Shown here: one piece after another, positions 45,351-56,695 of the stretch
Numbering within the stretch: position 1 is the first letter of the stretch
How the letters are laid out: every line of letters begins with the position of its first letter
From: Pseudopyrenochaeta lycopersici
Taxonomy: Eukaryota; Ascomycota; Dothideomycetes; Pleosporales; Pseudopyrenochaetaceae
DNA: 64,000 nucleotides
Assembly: GCA_003313425.1 (NCBI GenBank)
Contig: NHZP01000004.1
Span: 1,116,001 to 1,180,000, forward strand
Reading direction: 5' to 3'
Position numbers and translations under genes: made by a program
The notes under the pieces: generated by a model
The model's input: the letters and a program-made list of their open reading frames with translations, nothing else
Database searches by the model: none
Told to the model about the DNA's origin: nothing

Positions 45351-48300
45351 CACCTGTTCGATTTACTGGAAGGTCTTCAGGTGTCGGTCAAAGCACCGAT
45401 TCCTCTCGTTCAACTGCCGTGATGTTGGCAGTATCTCTCCAAGAGTGTGTTTATGAAGACTCAAGACATATCTAATAACTCTGGAACTACGAATTCACTG
45501 CACGTTGGCCGTAGTGATTCACAAGGGCCGTCGTTAAAGGACACTTCATCGCGCGCAACGCTGCCTGACCATCTAGGCATGTCCGGAGGCCGTCGGTAGC
45601 AATCTGCTCAACGCAAAACGGGCAACTTGGCCCGACTCAAGATGGCTTGGTTATTCAATCCGCAGTGTTGAAATTTAACGTGACGCGTAACACAGCTTGC
45701 TTGAGACAAACGGGCAGGTGAAGTCGTGCTCTCATTCGCACTTTGGTGGAAGACTCGTTTTCTTGGACTCCGGCTTTGCAGGAGGTTGCATATTTTCAAT
45801 TTTAGCTTGGCGATTGAATCGTACGATCAAATTAATCGGTCATCGTGTTACTTCAGGGAGGGGAATTTTGAAGCCAAAATTGTTACATGCATACCTGGGT
45901 ATCTATGTTACCTATGTCATGGCCCAGGCGACATGGCAAAATACAGGTTAATCTCAACCAACAGCTTTGGATGTGTACTTTCCCGGGGATTCAATCAAGA
46001 TGCTGTCTGTTGCAAGATGTCTCTTGTGCCAGGAATTCAGACAAGTGCTCTAGTATTTAGATGCTTGCTCTGATGAGGTAGAGGTAAGCACGAGGAGCCA
46101 AGGTATATCAGTAGTGCTCTGCGCCACAGAATGTTTTTAGATGGGTCCAGACAACTATTAGCGTGCATAAGAATGGGCTTGATAACAAACCTCAACTGAA
46201 GTCTTAGCCGCGGCGCATCTTCCTAGCATATCCTAGCATACCACAACATTTAGCACCACGACCTTCTAGTAATTGTAAAATGCGTATACTTGATCTTTTA
46301 GTATGCAAGCTGGGTACTTGAAATAATCTACTAATGAGGTTGTAATCTTCTCGTATAGGTGTTGATTTGGGCGCATCAGCTATGGAATAGGGTAACATTC
46401 ATGAAGTGCAAGCTTCTTCGCATTTCTGAATCTGCCAAGCCAAACATCGGGCCGCTCCCATCCTCCACCCCAAAAGGGTGCCATGCTCCGCTACTTAGCT
46501 ATATTCAAAACGCTAGTCATTTTTGAGTAATAATATCATGTGTTAATGTTCTAGTTTGCTTTCACAAGTACAGGTGTGGCTGACTCCTCAGTTGCAATTC
46601 TCATGCGCATAGTCGTCTCAAGTGCTCGAAATGGCCACCTGATACAGAATAAAAAGCCTCTGCTATATCGCACGCAACCGTCAAGGTGGAGGTTTGTGAT
46701 ATGCCTTGAAGGCATTGTTGACGAGCGCTGAATCCTTGAATATCTTCGACATGCTTCACCAAACGAAAGTTTACCTACTGGCATCGACGATGCCAATTTA
46801 GTACCCCTTCCTCTGAATTCCTGACAGTAGCAGTCTCCTACAAGTTCTTTCTTGCAATGCAGGTTTACTGTGGTCATTGTTGTACTCACTGCTGTACTTA
46901 TCGTAGTAACAATATGATTCGAAGTGGCCCTGAAAGCATGATCGATGCAATAAACTAGCCCACGACTTTCTAAAGCAGCAGTGTAAAGAGTGTTTGCCAC
47001 TACTATGCAGGTATCTTGCCACTGTCATACGAGCCGATAAGCGCCTACAGCACCAGTATAACGTGCTACACGAGGCAGCTACGAAGATTACTCAACGCGC
47101 TGAGCAACCTTCGCCCATGAAGTCCTCCCAAGGGTATGGATCCAGCGATATGAGCAAACATCAGCTGCCCGGTGCCTTCCGAAGTCTTTCTCTATTCGTT
47201 CTTTGATGTGTCGGCCTAGTTTGGTATCTCCCGTAATAGTCTTATGTCCGGACCGATTGCGTCGCTGACGAAGCGACGCATACATCACATCGAATGATGC
47301 GCTCGATAATCGATCGCGACGGTGCGGTTTCTGACAACATTAGTCAGTTATTCCTAAGCAGCGAATCTCAATTAGCCAAATCTGGTAGCCATGATATAAC
47401 CGGCATGACAATCATGTGGTTATGGAATCCTCTTGCTGCATGCGGCAAGAGGAGATCGCCAGCCAGGGAGGACGTTCATTACGATGGTGTATATAGGTAC
47501 GCAGTTTGCTTTTCAATAAGCCAGTGGGCCGACGGTCCCGACGGTGCGGTCTTGGTGTAATTCTCCGTCGTGAGTAGCGTACGGAGTAGTGTGAGCATGT
47601 GCATTGGTAGCGTGATGGCTACGCGACCCAGATGCATGGTCAAGGGATTTGCTAGCTCTGTTGATCTAGGTGATGGGGCTCTACTTCGTGGAGATAATTT
47701 CTGAATTTGGAGGCTCGGTTATAACTGCCAGGTCTTCTGCGCTTTGAAATCGTGTAGAACGCCAGCAATAAGGAGAGGAAGAGGAGTATATACCGGTTAA
47801 TGGATTGCTAGTGAAAGGTTGAGAGCAGATAATTGCCTCAGGTAACTGTTAGAAAGAGGTGGAAGAAGTTGGTGACATGGCAAAAGGGGGGAAAGGCCAG
47901 GGCGGGCCAGCAGCCGCAAACTTCTTGCGCTGAAAATTGTATCCAGCGCTTCCCCCAGGGACACTCCAATTGATCAATCCGAGCATGCAGTCGTTTTCTC
48001 TTCCCGAGCAAACAGAGTAAGCCAGGTGCCGAACTCCACCGAGCTGCTTAACCACCAGCCTATTCCTCCGTAACACAAGCACGCTGAGTGATCCGCATCG
48101 CATACTGGCCCGCACATATGCCCCGGCCAATCACTATATCAAAACGACATAAGCACACCTTCGATTCTCCTCGCCCAAAGGTAGCAGGCCACTTTGCCGT
48201 CCGCGTGCATACCTTGCTTCGCTTCGGGCTAAGGGCAGCGCTTCTGATCGATTAGAGAGGCAGTTCACAAAGCCTGTCCTGCAACGGCCGACGAACATGG

Positions 48301-50388
48301 GTGAAGGGATGGATGCATGCAACCCGCCCGAACGCATGCATCCACTCATTACGCAACGGTTCGCGAACGTACGCTAGTCCGGGTGTATGCCTCATTTCCG
48401 TCTACCACGCCTATGCTAAAAGTGATGATGCCCCGGATCAGCACCCTATCGTGCACAGAGTGCTGACGCGCGTGTCACTTCCTTCCGCACGGCTGGTCCT
48501 GCACACAGGGATGGTTGGATCCGACGCCGCAAATCATCTCTCTTTGGACCCTATCATTGCCTGTGCGAACGCAGGTCCGAGGAGCGGCTAGGCTATGGCT
48601 GATGAGTGATGTTCTTGGACAGCTGAAAAGTGTGCGCGGTTCTGCAGATGGAGATGGATGTGCGTTGCTTAGTGATGAGACATGCCGGAAGGTCATAGCC
48701 CAAAATAGAGGAACAAGTCCGATATCAAAGGCGTAGTAGGCGAAGCATTGCTTAGGTAGGGCAATAGTAGGCTAGGATGTCGCAAATGAGTGAACATGCA
48801 AAGACGTTATTTGTGACGGAAGGAGAGTGTAAATGAGAAGACACCAAAAATCTCACATCCCAGGAGTTTGTCTACCGAAATCTTGATTGACATTGCCTAC
48901 GTTCACAATGCCGCTTGAGCCACAGATGGTAGTGGTTGTTTCCCCTCACCGGCAATCAATAGTCGGCTTAGTGATCAACATAACCCTAGACAAAGGCCCG
49001 ATAGTTTCCAGTGCCTTTAAATGGGTCCTGCCTTAGAGGCTTTGGTCGGCTGTCATAGTATGGACATGCGTCTTGTGCATGTTGACTACCAGTATATCCA
49101 TGCGTGGCTTTCCATGGATCGACAGACCGCACGGTCACTCGGCTTCTGCAAAGACAGCCCCCACTTCTAAAAACACCAACTAGAGACCGATGATCCGTGC
49201 TCGCTCGTAAATCGTAACCTGGTAAGAGTCCCATGATGTTGGGCCAGCTAGCGTTACTGTGTAGAGTAACAACAAGCGAATCTGATCATTCCATGTTATT
49301 CCCAGTCTCGAGTTGCCGTTTCCGAGTGCGAGCAGCAGCGTTTTCACCAGCATCATGTACGGTTCCACTCTAATAGCATGCTGAAAATAGTGATGAAACC
49401 TGCGCAGTTTAAGAGCGCTGATTAGTACATTATGCCGTGAATCTAAATGGTATCTTGGAGCCAGATGCTTCCGAAACAGACTTTTGACCAACCCGGAAAA
49501 AGAAACGTAACACTAGCGCCAACCATGAGTGATAGTCTTCAAGCCATACTTCGGCTATAACGAGCCGCAAAGTCTAACAGGAGATTTAAATGTTTAACAA
49601 CACGTTTGTGGTACAGAGAAGAGCGTAAAAATTAGGGAGACATTGTTAATGTATGGCATGAATGTGTAGATATCGTTGATCATTGATCCTCTAATCTGAT
49701 TCGATCTGTTTGAATCTACCAGTGGGAACGTTGAGGGCGCCTCCAGTGAGTGATATTCGCCAAAATGGGAATGTCACCAAGTAGTTTCGATGCAGTGACA
49801 GGGAGGGCATGTGTTGTGGGTTGATGCAGAGATACAGGCCCCGATCTGATAGCGGAGACAAGAAGGTTTCCTCATCACAAACTTAAATTTGGCCGACGTG
49901 TTGACGTGCAGACGCGTAGGTGTGCCGCGTGGTCGTCTGGGGTGCAGAAAGGCAGGGGGGTTAGACTGCTAGCAAGGCTACCCCGTCGAGGTGCTCAGCG
50001 CTCACCGCCCGAGTGGTAATCGATTCTCCTAGTCGATATCAGGATTCTAAGAAAGACGCTGCGATTCGGAAAGCAGCTGAAAGAACCCCACACATTTGCT
50101 GACGATGAGCACAGGCCAATCGTGTAGTAAAAAGTGGAAATATGACGCTGTACCGTCGAATTCGTGGCAATGGGGTGGCGGCTATTGCCAACGATAGACA
50201 TGAGGACGGCCATTTGATGGCGCGAGGTGTACGATGTGAGACGAAGCCGATAACCGGAACTTCTTGACTTGCTGAAGTGTGAGCTTTGAGTTACGAGGTT
50301 GCCTCAAATAAGTGATGATATTTCGGCGCAACATGACGAGTTGTCACTGCAAACTTCCAGATGAGGTCAGCATTGACTGAGCCTCACT
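45351..50388. other. Gene-poor region, about 5 kb
   Basis: I see no intact gene. Overlapping minus-strand open frames at 46551-47028 have no ATG for the longest one and no domain. The 47849-48130 and 48134-48349 frames are short and non-ATG or domain-free. No terminal repeats or transposase motifs were noticed by eye, so any transposon remnant would be degraded. Confidence 0.4.
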
Positions 50389-52436
50389 TCAGCCGCCACC
50401 CCCCATTGCACCTTCTGCCACATTCTCTAGCTTCCCACCTGATTCCACCAATTGCCGTGCTGCTGTTTGTATCGAGATACTTTCTCTCCTCATCGATTGC
50501 AACGCCGTTTCGAGGGTCTGAGTTCGGGATCGAAGACGGCTGACTTCTGTACGGAGGACATTTATAGTTTCCGCTTGTGATGAGCTGGATAACGCAGGAT
50601 TGTATGCTAGTACGATAGATGATGGACCTGGACTGGCGCTAGATTGATGTTCCGCATCTGGAGTTGGATGCTCGGTGCCGGTTACCATAGCTTCTTCGAG
50701 TATCCGAATTCGTTGCTCCAACTCTGCTCTTTCCGCTTCCCATTTCTTTTTGTCTTCGGCACCTTGTGCTTGGAGCCTATTCGCCATCTCCATGATACGC
50801 ATGTACTGTGCTCCATTGGCGACCAGCTGACGTCGTGCTTCATCTCGACTCTGCTGCAGCTCCTCGACCTGGCTTTCCATCATTGCGATCTGCATTTGAA
50901 GTTTCTCCTTTTCGTCAGTCAGGCTGTTGATCTCAACGTCGCTGACTTCAAACTTCTTTTCCAGCGTGGCACATTTGGTTCGTTGCCGTTCAAGTTTCTG
51001 GAGGAGACTATCATATTCGCGCTGAAGTGTCTGAAATGCGAGTGTCTTGACGCTGATTTGATGCTGAAGGTCTTGCAAGTGGGCGCTTTGGGCTGATGTC
51101 TGTACTAAAGTGGTGGGTGGTGATATGGATGGTAGACTTTGAACGTTGGGGAAGTTGAGCGATGATGGTGAAGGCAGAATAGCCGAGCGCATGGGCTGTG
51201 GAGCCTGCATCGGTGACTGGGGAGGCATAAATACAGATCCGGATGATGATGTGGTGTGATGCGGAGAGTTCCCCGCAGGAGTTGTCTCGCTTCCATAAGT
51301 GTGTCTTCGAGGGTCTTCTGGCACCACTCCGGCGTGCGCAAAACCTGGAAACCCGAGATGAGCAGTCGGGTACTGTCGATTTGGAGGTGATTGCTCCTCG
51401 CGCTCCTCAAGGTGGTGTTGTCCTCTCCTCATACTCGGTGACGTGTCAGGCTGGGATTGTGTTTCAGGACTGTGTGATGATAGTCGTCCTATATGATCTT
51501 GAAGATTGCGGTTAGTCCATTTCACGAAGTCAAGCGCCCATTGCAGTGTTTCTTTGGTGCTAGCGTGGCTGGGCTCGGGCAGCTGTCAAAGCGTATCAGT
51601 GCCATAAGCATCGCAAAGAGCAGATAATGACGTTGCTTCATTGACAAGCAAGGCTGCTGCTAGGAGGTGGACTTACTTCGTCGGATGAGTGATGCTCTGT
51701 CTGGGTTATGAACCTCACCTTAGCATCAAGCAACGTCAAGTCCGCTGCAAGATTGCGCATTAAAATGCGGGTGTTCAAGCATTCTTGGCCCTGGCAGATG
51801 GGTCGACAACAAACAACTGCCCCTGCTGGAGGCGCCAGGCCGGAGCCGAAAAGAGGCCGGTGCACTTCGGCACCACTGGGTGGGGGTGAAGTATTCAGTT
51901 CAAGAGTCCGAGAGTACACTGTCGGATGTTCTGTAATCGGTTCAGCTGAGGATTCGACCCGGGGAAAGGAGTAGTATGGAAATCTGGAACAGCAACGGGA
52001 AAGCGGTATATCGCGCTAACTGCAAATGCAACTTGCGCTTCCGCTTGACGCGCTAAAGCGAAAATGGATAGGAATAAATCTCCATACCTGTCTCACTTTG
52101 TTGTGTTTGCCAATGAGGAAGGTGCAGAACATTGAAGAGGGATTGGGATCTAGGCCTTGAAGTGTCCAGTGGCGGCGCCTCTTGGGCTGGGGATGAAAGT
52201 TGTAATGAACGGGCCGCGATGGGCTCTGCTGATGTACTGCAGGAGGGAGTGTAGAGCGGCGGCAACCTTCGCTGGCTTAGGATCTGACTGTCACGAGAAT
52301 AGTAACCGGCTCGCGGCGGGAGTGGGGAAGGTCGACGGGCAATAGAAGAAGTACTTGTCGAATCCCGGCGCTTGACTTGCAGGTCAAATGAACTGTCTTC
52401 CTCCCATGGCCGTTTGCTGCCTGTGCAAGATTCCAT
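50389..52436 (-). CDS. Coiled-coil protein of unknown function
   Basis: Exons 52088-52436, 51677-51945 and 50389-51582, 603 residues, with GTATGG and GTAAGT donors and CAG acceptors in matching phase. The N-terminus (MESCTGSKRPWEEDSSFDLQ) and first exon are Ser/Pro-rich. A compact, likely conserved part contains PICQGQECLNTRILMRNLAA and ETLQWALDFVKWTNRNLQDH. A disordered Ser/Pro/Gln region follows, then about 170 residues of heptad-rich coiled coil (from HLQDLQHQISVKTLAFQ to RIRILEEAM), and a second short coil near the C-terminus. The four Cys in VVCCRPICQGQEC might bind a metal, but spacing fits no motif I know. Function unknown. Confidence 0.78.
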
Positions 52437-53734
52437 GAGTGGATTCAGCCCTCAAATAACAGATGCAGCCTCCTCGTCGCGCCATTCGGTTTGGTGAAGC
52501 GTCTTCGGGGTAGCTTTAGCAATATTTGGTTTGGCAGACCATGCTGAACCTCGACAAGGCCAATATTGATGCTGCGGGATTACTAAGGCCGACCGGGAGT
52601 GGGAGGAAAAGGCGAGAGTTCCGTGGATGAGCTTGGCGGATGAAGTGGAATGGCTTCAAACAGGGCAAGGACAACCCTGGATCGCAAGGTTACAGACAAG
52701 CGTACGCGAAGAGTATGTTATAGCGCGTGCCAACAATGTTTCGAGGGATTTAGCGCGACTGTGTCGAGGTGGCAGATCAGCGTCAAGCAGGTGTTGCAGG
52801 ACGTCAGTGCACGAAATGCTCCGTCGAAACCTACCAACAGTCCGTCAGCGCCACTGCCGCATCGCCGCCCTCTTGGAAGCAATATAAGAGTTGAGTCAGG
52901 CTTGGAAAAGTGGCGCCGGAACAAAAATAGCCAGTGACAGACAGCTCACCGGGATTCGAGTGAACGGGGCGGTCACGGGAGACGCAGGTGGCTGCAGGAC
53001 GTTGAAGTCGACGTCAACGGCACCGGCATGCCGAAGTTTAGCATTTCCATGTGTGTACAAGGTTTGGAGCTGAAGGAGGTATTGCGCAGGAAGCACGCAA
53101 CGAGCCCCAACGACAGCTTGCCGAAGGGGATAAATGATGAGTAAGATCATTGATGATTCTTGGTCATTCGTGAGCTGTGCCTGTCCGGCACTAGCGCGGT
53201 TAGTCAGCCTGATCCGTCCAAGGCCTTTGGTCATACAATTGCGGACCCTACGCCGAAAGGATGGAAGGTCGTCTGATCTTAATGCAGTGGCACGCTTGTG
53301 CCGTCCAGGGAAGTGCTGATGATGGCCCAAACTGTCTAGGAGCGGCAGCGGCACGGCTAGACGCACTTCGTGCCGCCCTACCCATTGCATTTCATCAGCC
53401 GTGTGCAATCTGCAGAGCATCTGCAGCGCCCTGCATGTGTACCCTGCGCGAATCAGAACATACATCAGTCGAACCGGTGCAGAATATAGTGTATTAGATG
53501 AGCATCGCCGAACGAGATTTCCCACGAGTGAATACCAGCCGTATGGGAGGAAGATCAGATAATGTCGATCTAACACAGTGCATCCCTGTGGGGCACGTGG
53601 ATCTACAGGACCCTAAAACCTCGTCTGTTACTGACAGTCGTCGAGACTCGACAGATATACACTCCCAATATCGATTATATAGCTTTATACGTGCCCAAGC
53701 GTCAAGAAAGCTTACGCCAATAGAATTCAGAATC
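52437..53734. other. Intergenic region
   Basis: Upstream of the coiled-coil gene. A 226-codon minus-strand frame (52896-53576) lacks an ATG start and looks random. On the plus strand a fragment near 52650-52760 has a CxxC pair after basic residues, but it is not followed by a zinc cluster. Confidence 0.4.
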
Positions 53735-55523
53735 TTAGGAGCGCCAAGGCGCCAGCTCTGTACTGCAGTCCACCTCGTACGCTCCGATACCCTGAGCGAT
53801 TGTTTTGAGACGATCTTCAACCCATTCCTTCTCCCCCGAAGCCACCTCAGCCTCAATTGTTTGCATGGTATGTAGCTCATCCAAAATCCCGCCTAACAGT
53901 GACCTGCATGTGTCAACTATGCAAGCAATGCTTGACCCAGGTGATGGCTGATCCAGCTTATCCAAGTTGCGGGCAAAAGAGGTTAGTTTCCGTATCAGGG
54001 CCGCGTTTTCTGCTTTCCACGAATCCCCGAGGCTTTCAACAGTAGCTAGCCCTCCTTTATTCACAGCCGAATCTTGTCGCGCGGACCGAACTTCCTGCAC
54101 TTGCAGAACCCAGTGTTCGAAAGTTGCCACCAGGCGCTGAAGCCGACCACCAGGTTCAACTAGCGATGGAAGTTCGTATAGCGGCTCGGAAATTATTTGT
54201 ATATGTTCGATTAGGCCAGTTGATGCCCTACCAGCGCTCCAATCCAGGAGAGCTTGTAAATTTTTCTGCTCCTGGCCTGTCCGTTCATACTCCAGCATAG
54301 CCTGGTAGAGGCTGGCCACTTCCTCAAACTTTTTGTGCAAGCTACGCTTTGCGCTTAGTTCCCAGCGTCCATTTGTTTGTGCTACCGCTTCATGCAGCAA
54401 ATGAAGTTGGAGCAATTCCGATTGGAGGTTGACTATATCGGGCGGAAGCGAATTCGCGCCGGAGACGGGAGCCGGATGCAGAAACGTTGCAGTCGGTGCT
54501 TTGCCTACCTTTCGTGGCGTAAAATGTTGCTGCAATGTGGAAAAGGCCGGCCGAGCAGTCTTCTTTGGCTCTTCTCGTACAGGCTCTCGACGTCTGAACT
54601 GGGAAACGAGAGGGTCTTCGGCCCTTTGGGCCGTTCCAATGCTCGCACCGCCACTTGATGATTCGACCCTCGCTCTAGTGCCTGTCGAGCGGCTCGTTGC
54701 CGCAATTCGAGCAGATACCCTTACTTCACCACTCGCAGTGTCCGTAGGAACATTATTGATGTTAAAATTGGTGCTTGGTGCGACCAGAAGGGACTTAGGT
54801 CTATCCGAGCTTGCCTTCCCTTTTGCAAGTTCTCTTCGAGGGGGCACAGTCGTAGCGATTGAACGTGTCCGGGAATGGACAGGATTTCCTGAGGATTGAG
54901 CCGACTGCGTTGAGACAGCTGGTTTGCGCAAGGATTGTGTTCGGCCTATCCCGACCTTTTGCAGTTCGGGAGGCTTGCTTACTGAGGTTGGTGGGCGCAT
55001 CGTCCGCGAGGCTGAATCCTCTTCAACGTGCTGATCGGGCGGCGCGATAACAGTCTGATAAATGGATTGTGGGCGAAGCCGCCCAGACGTTTCATTTCCT
55101 TGATTGGCACCTTTTTTGACAACTGCGAGACTAGGCGATTCTGATGATAAAGATTCAGTAGAAACAGCTTCTTTTGCTTCAATACTTCGATCGGATGCTT
55201 TGGCAAGCACATGAGAACGAGAGGTGTATCTGGCATGTCCGAGTTGAGGTAGTAAGCTGCGTCGCTTGGTTGTCTCAGCCTCACCTTGAAAGGATAGAGG
55301 CCGACTCATCGAAGGTCGCATAGTCGGTTGAGGAGCATCTGTCGACATCACGTCTGGTTCCGCACCCAGGCTTAGCGGTTGAGACTGCTGTGTATGTCAG
55401 ACGCTGTTGCACATGAAACGGCATCGTTGGACCGACGTTTACTAGAGCTTGAGAAGGCAGATTGTTGATCTCGCTCGTCCGCACGTTTGATTTCGAAGAT
55501 ACGGTTGGTGCGGGAATTGGCAT
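53735..55523 (-). CDS. Fungal protein with disordered N-terminus and helical C-terminus, function unknown
   Basis: Two exons, 55443-55523 and 53735-55387, give 577 residues. The 55-base intron has a GTAAAC donor, a CTGAC branch point and a CAG acceptor, in phase 0. The N-terminal 300 residues are Ser/Arg/Pro-rich and basic (RPSMSRPLSF, RTQSLRKPAVSTQ). At about residue 305 the motif FSTLQQHFTPRKVGKAPTATF precedes a helical domain with DIVNLQSELLQLHLLHEA and several amphipathic helices up to the end. That layout is typical of fungal cytoskeleton- or kinetochore-associated proteins, but that is a guess. The start is at 55523; a different open frame (55372-55596) overlaps the first exon and would need an 88-base intron. 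Confidence 0.75.
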
Positions 55524-55906
55524 ACTTCATGTGTGCATGCAATAGTTGGACGCAGGCTGCATCTTCAAGCGTGGCACAAACACTTGAGACAATCATTGTT
55601 TATAGGCTTATCGATAGCTACTAAGTCACGTGTTCGCATCAGCACAGGCACCACTTGAAAGCTCAAGATATCACCAAAGTGGACTTATGGAGAGTATCGT
55701 GATCTATTCGTATCTAATATGTGAGCGAGTGACCCAATGCATACTTCGAGGTGATCCCCCAACTCCGTTGCGGTGATAAGGTATTTATCGCGAAAGCAGG
55801 ATTGAAAGCAGTAAGCACAAGCGCACAGCATAGAGAGAAGATATCCGCGTTGTCTCAATGCAGTTAGGGCAATGCAAAGAAAGCGAGACCAGCCCGAAGC
55901 CTGGGC
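55524..55906. other. Intergenic region between two minus-strand genes
   Basis: Likely contains the promoter of the 53.7-55.5 kb gene and the 3' UTR of the 6-phosphogluconolactonase gene. No coding sequence supported. Confidence 0.45.
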
Positions 55907-56695
55907 TTAGAGACTTCCACGGCGGGCAGGGAATGCGACGCCCTCGATAGCGGCGTAATCCACGAACCAGCTGACGCGCTCTCCACCCTTCATGTTCACC
56001 AGGCCACACGGTAACTGCTCTCCTTCCTGTGTATCAAAGATTTCCCGCATAATAGTCTTCTTCCCTCCGCCAGTTGCGACAAAGCCAATCTTGAGCGCGT
56101 GCTGAGCGACGGGGAGAGAAATAGTGATGCGTTTCGGCGGGGGCTTCGGAGAGTCGGAAATGGATAGCACCCAGGCTTCAGTCTCCCGCAAGAGGTCCGA
56201 GCCAGGGAACAAGCTACAGGTATGACCGTCCGGTCCACATCCAAGCAGGAGTAGATCAAACAACGGTAGCTTGACACTGTCCCTTGCAGCAAAGACACTA
56301 ACCAGCGTCTTCTCGTACTGGTCGGCCAGCTCTTGAACGTCATCGAGATATTTGACATCGATGGGGTAAACCTTTGGTGTTCCTAGCTCAGAGGGTATCT
56401 TGTCCAAAAGCTCCTCCTTCACCAGCCTATGGTTGCTGTCTTCATGGTCGAGGGGCACGGCGCGTTCGTCGGCATAAAAAATCTCCCACTTGCCAAACTG
56501 GACTTTGCCCTCTCCGTTTGTTTCCTTCAGAAGGGCTTGTGCGAGCGTCTTGGGCAGGGACCCGCCGGAGACTGCGACGCGGAAGACATGGTGACGCTCG
56601 AGAGCGCTATTCTGGGCATCGAGGATATATGCACGCAAGCTTGGCGCGAGTTCGTCAGTGCTCTGAAAGGCGTATAGATTTGGAGGCTTTCCCAT
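55907..56695 (-). CDS. SOL3: 6-phosphogluconolactonase
   Basis: Hydrolyses 6-phosphogluconolactone to 6-phosphogluconate, step two of the oxidative pentose phosphate pathway, in the cytosol. A single exon of 262 residues starting MGKPPNLYAFQST. RVAVSGGSLPKTLAQAL is the phosphate-binding loop, EIFYADERAVPLDHEDSNH the conserved active-site segment, and LLLLGCGPDGHTCSLFPGS contains the His expected to act as catalytic base. ITISLPVAQHALKIGFVATGGGKK forms the last core strands. Length and motifs match the fungal Sol3/Sol4 type throughout, with no missing residue. Confidence 0.95.
   Translation of the reverse strand: MGKPPNLYAFQSTDELAPSLRAYILDAQNSALERHHVFRVAVSGGSLPKTLAQALLKETNGEGKVQFGKWEIFYADERAVPLDHEDSNHRLVKEELLDKIPSELGTPKVYPIDVKYLDDVQELADQYEKTLVSVFAARDSVKLPLFDLLLLGCGPDGHTCSLFPGSDLLRETEAWVLSISDSPKPPPKRITISLPVAQHALKIGFVATGGGKKTIMREIFDTQEGEQLPCGLVNMKGGERVSWFVDYAAIEGVAFPARRGSL

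Noticed and set aside
46551..47028. Overlapping minus-strand frames in the 45-50 kb gap
   Set aside because: The longer frame begins at GTG, not ATG, and neither has a signal peptide, domain or conserved motif.
52650..52937. Possible truncated Zn2Cys6 DNA-binding domain
   Set aside because: Basic residues precede one CxxC, but the remaining four Cys with the required spacing are absent in the frame.
52896..53576. 226-codon minus-strand frame
   Set aside because: No ATG start, no domain, no splice partner, and a composition unlike the neighbouring proteins.
55372..55596. Alternative first exon of the 53.7-55.5 kb gene
   Set aside because: Its sequence looks protein-like, but joining it in frame needs an 88-base intron with weaker signals; the 55-base intron to the exon at 55443-55523 has a clear branch point and keeps phase.
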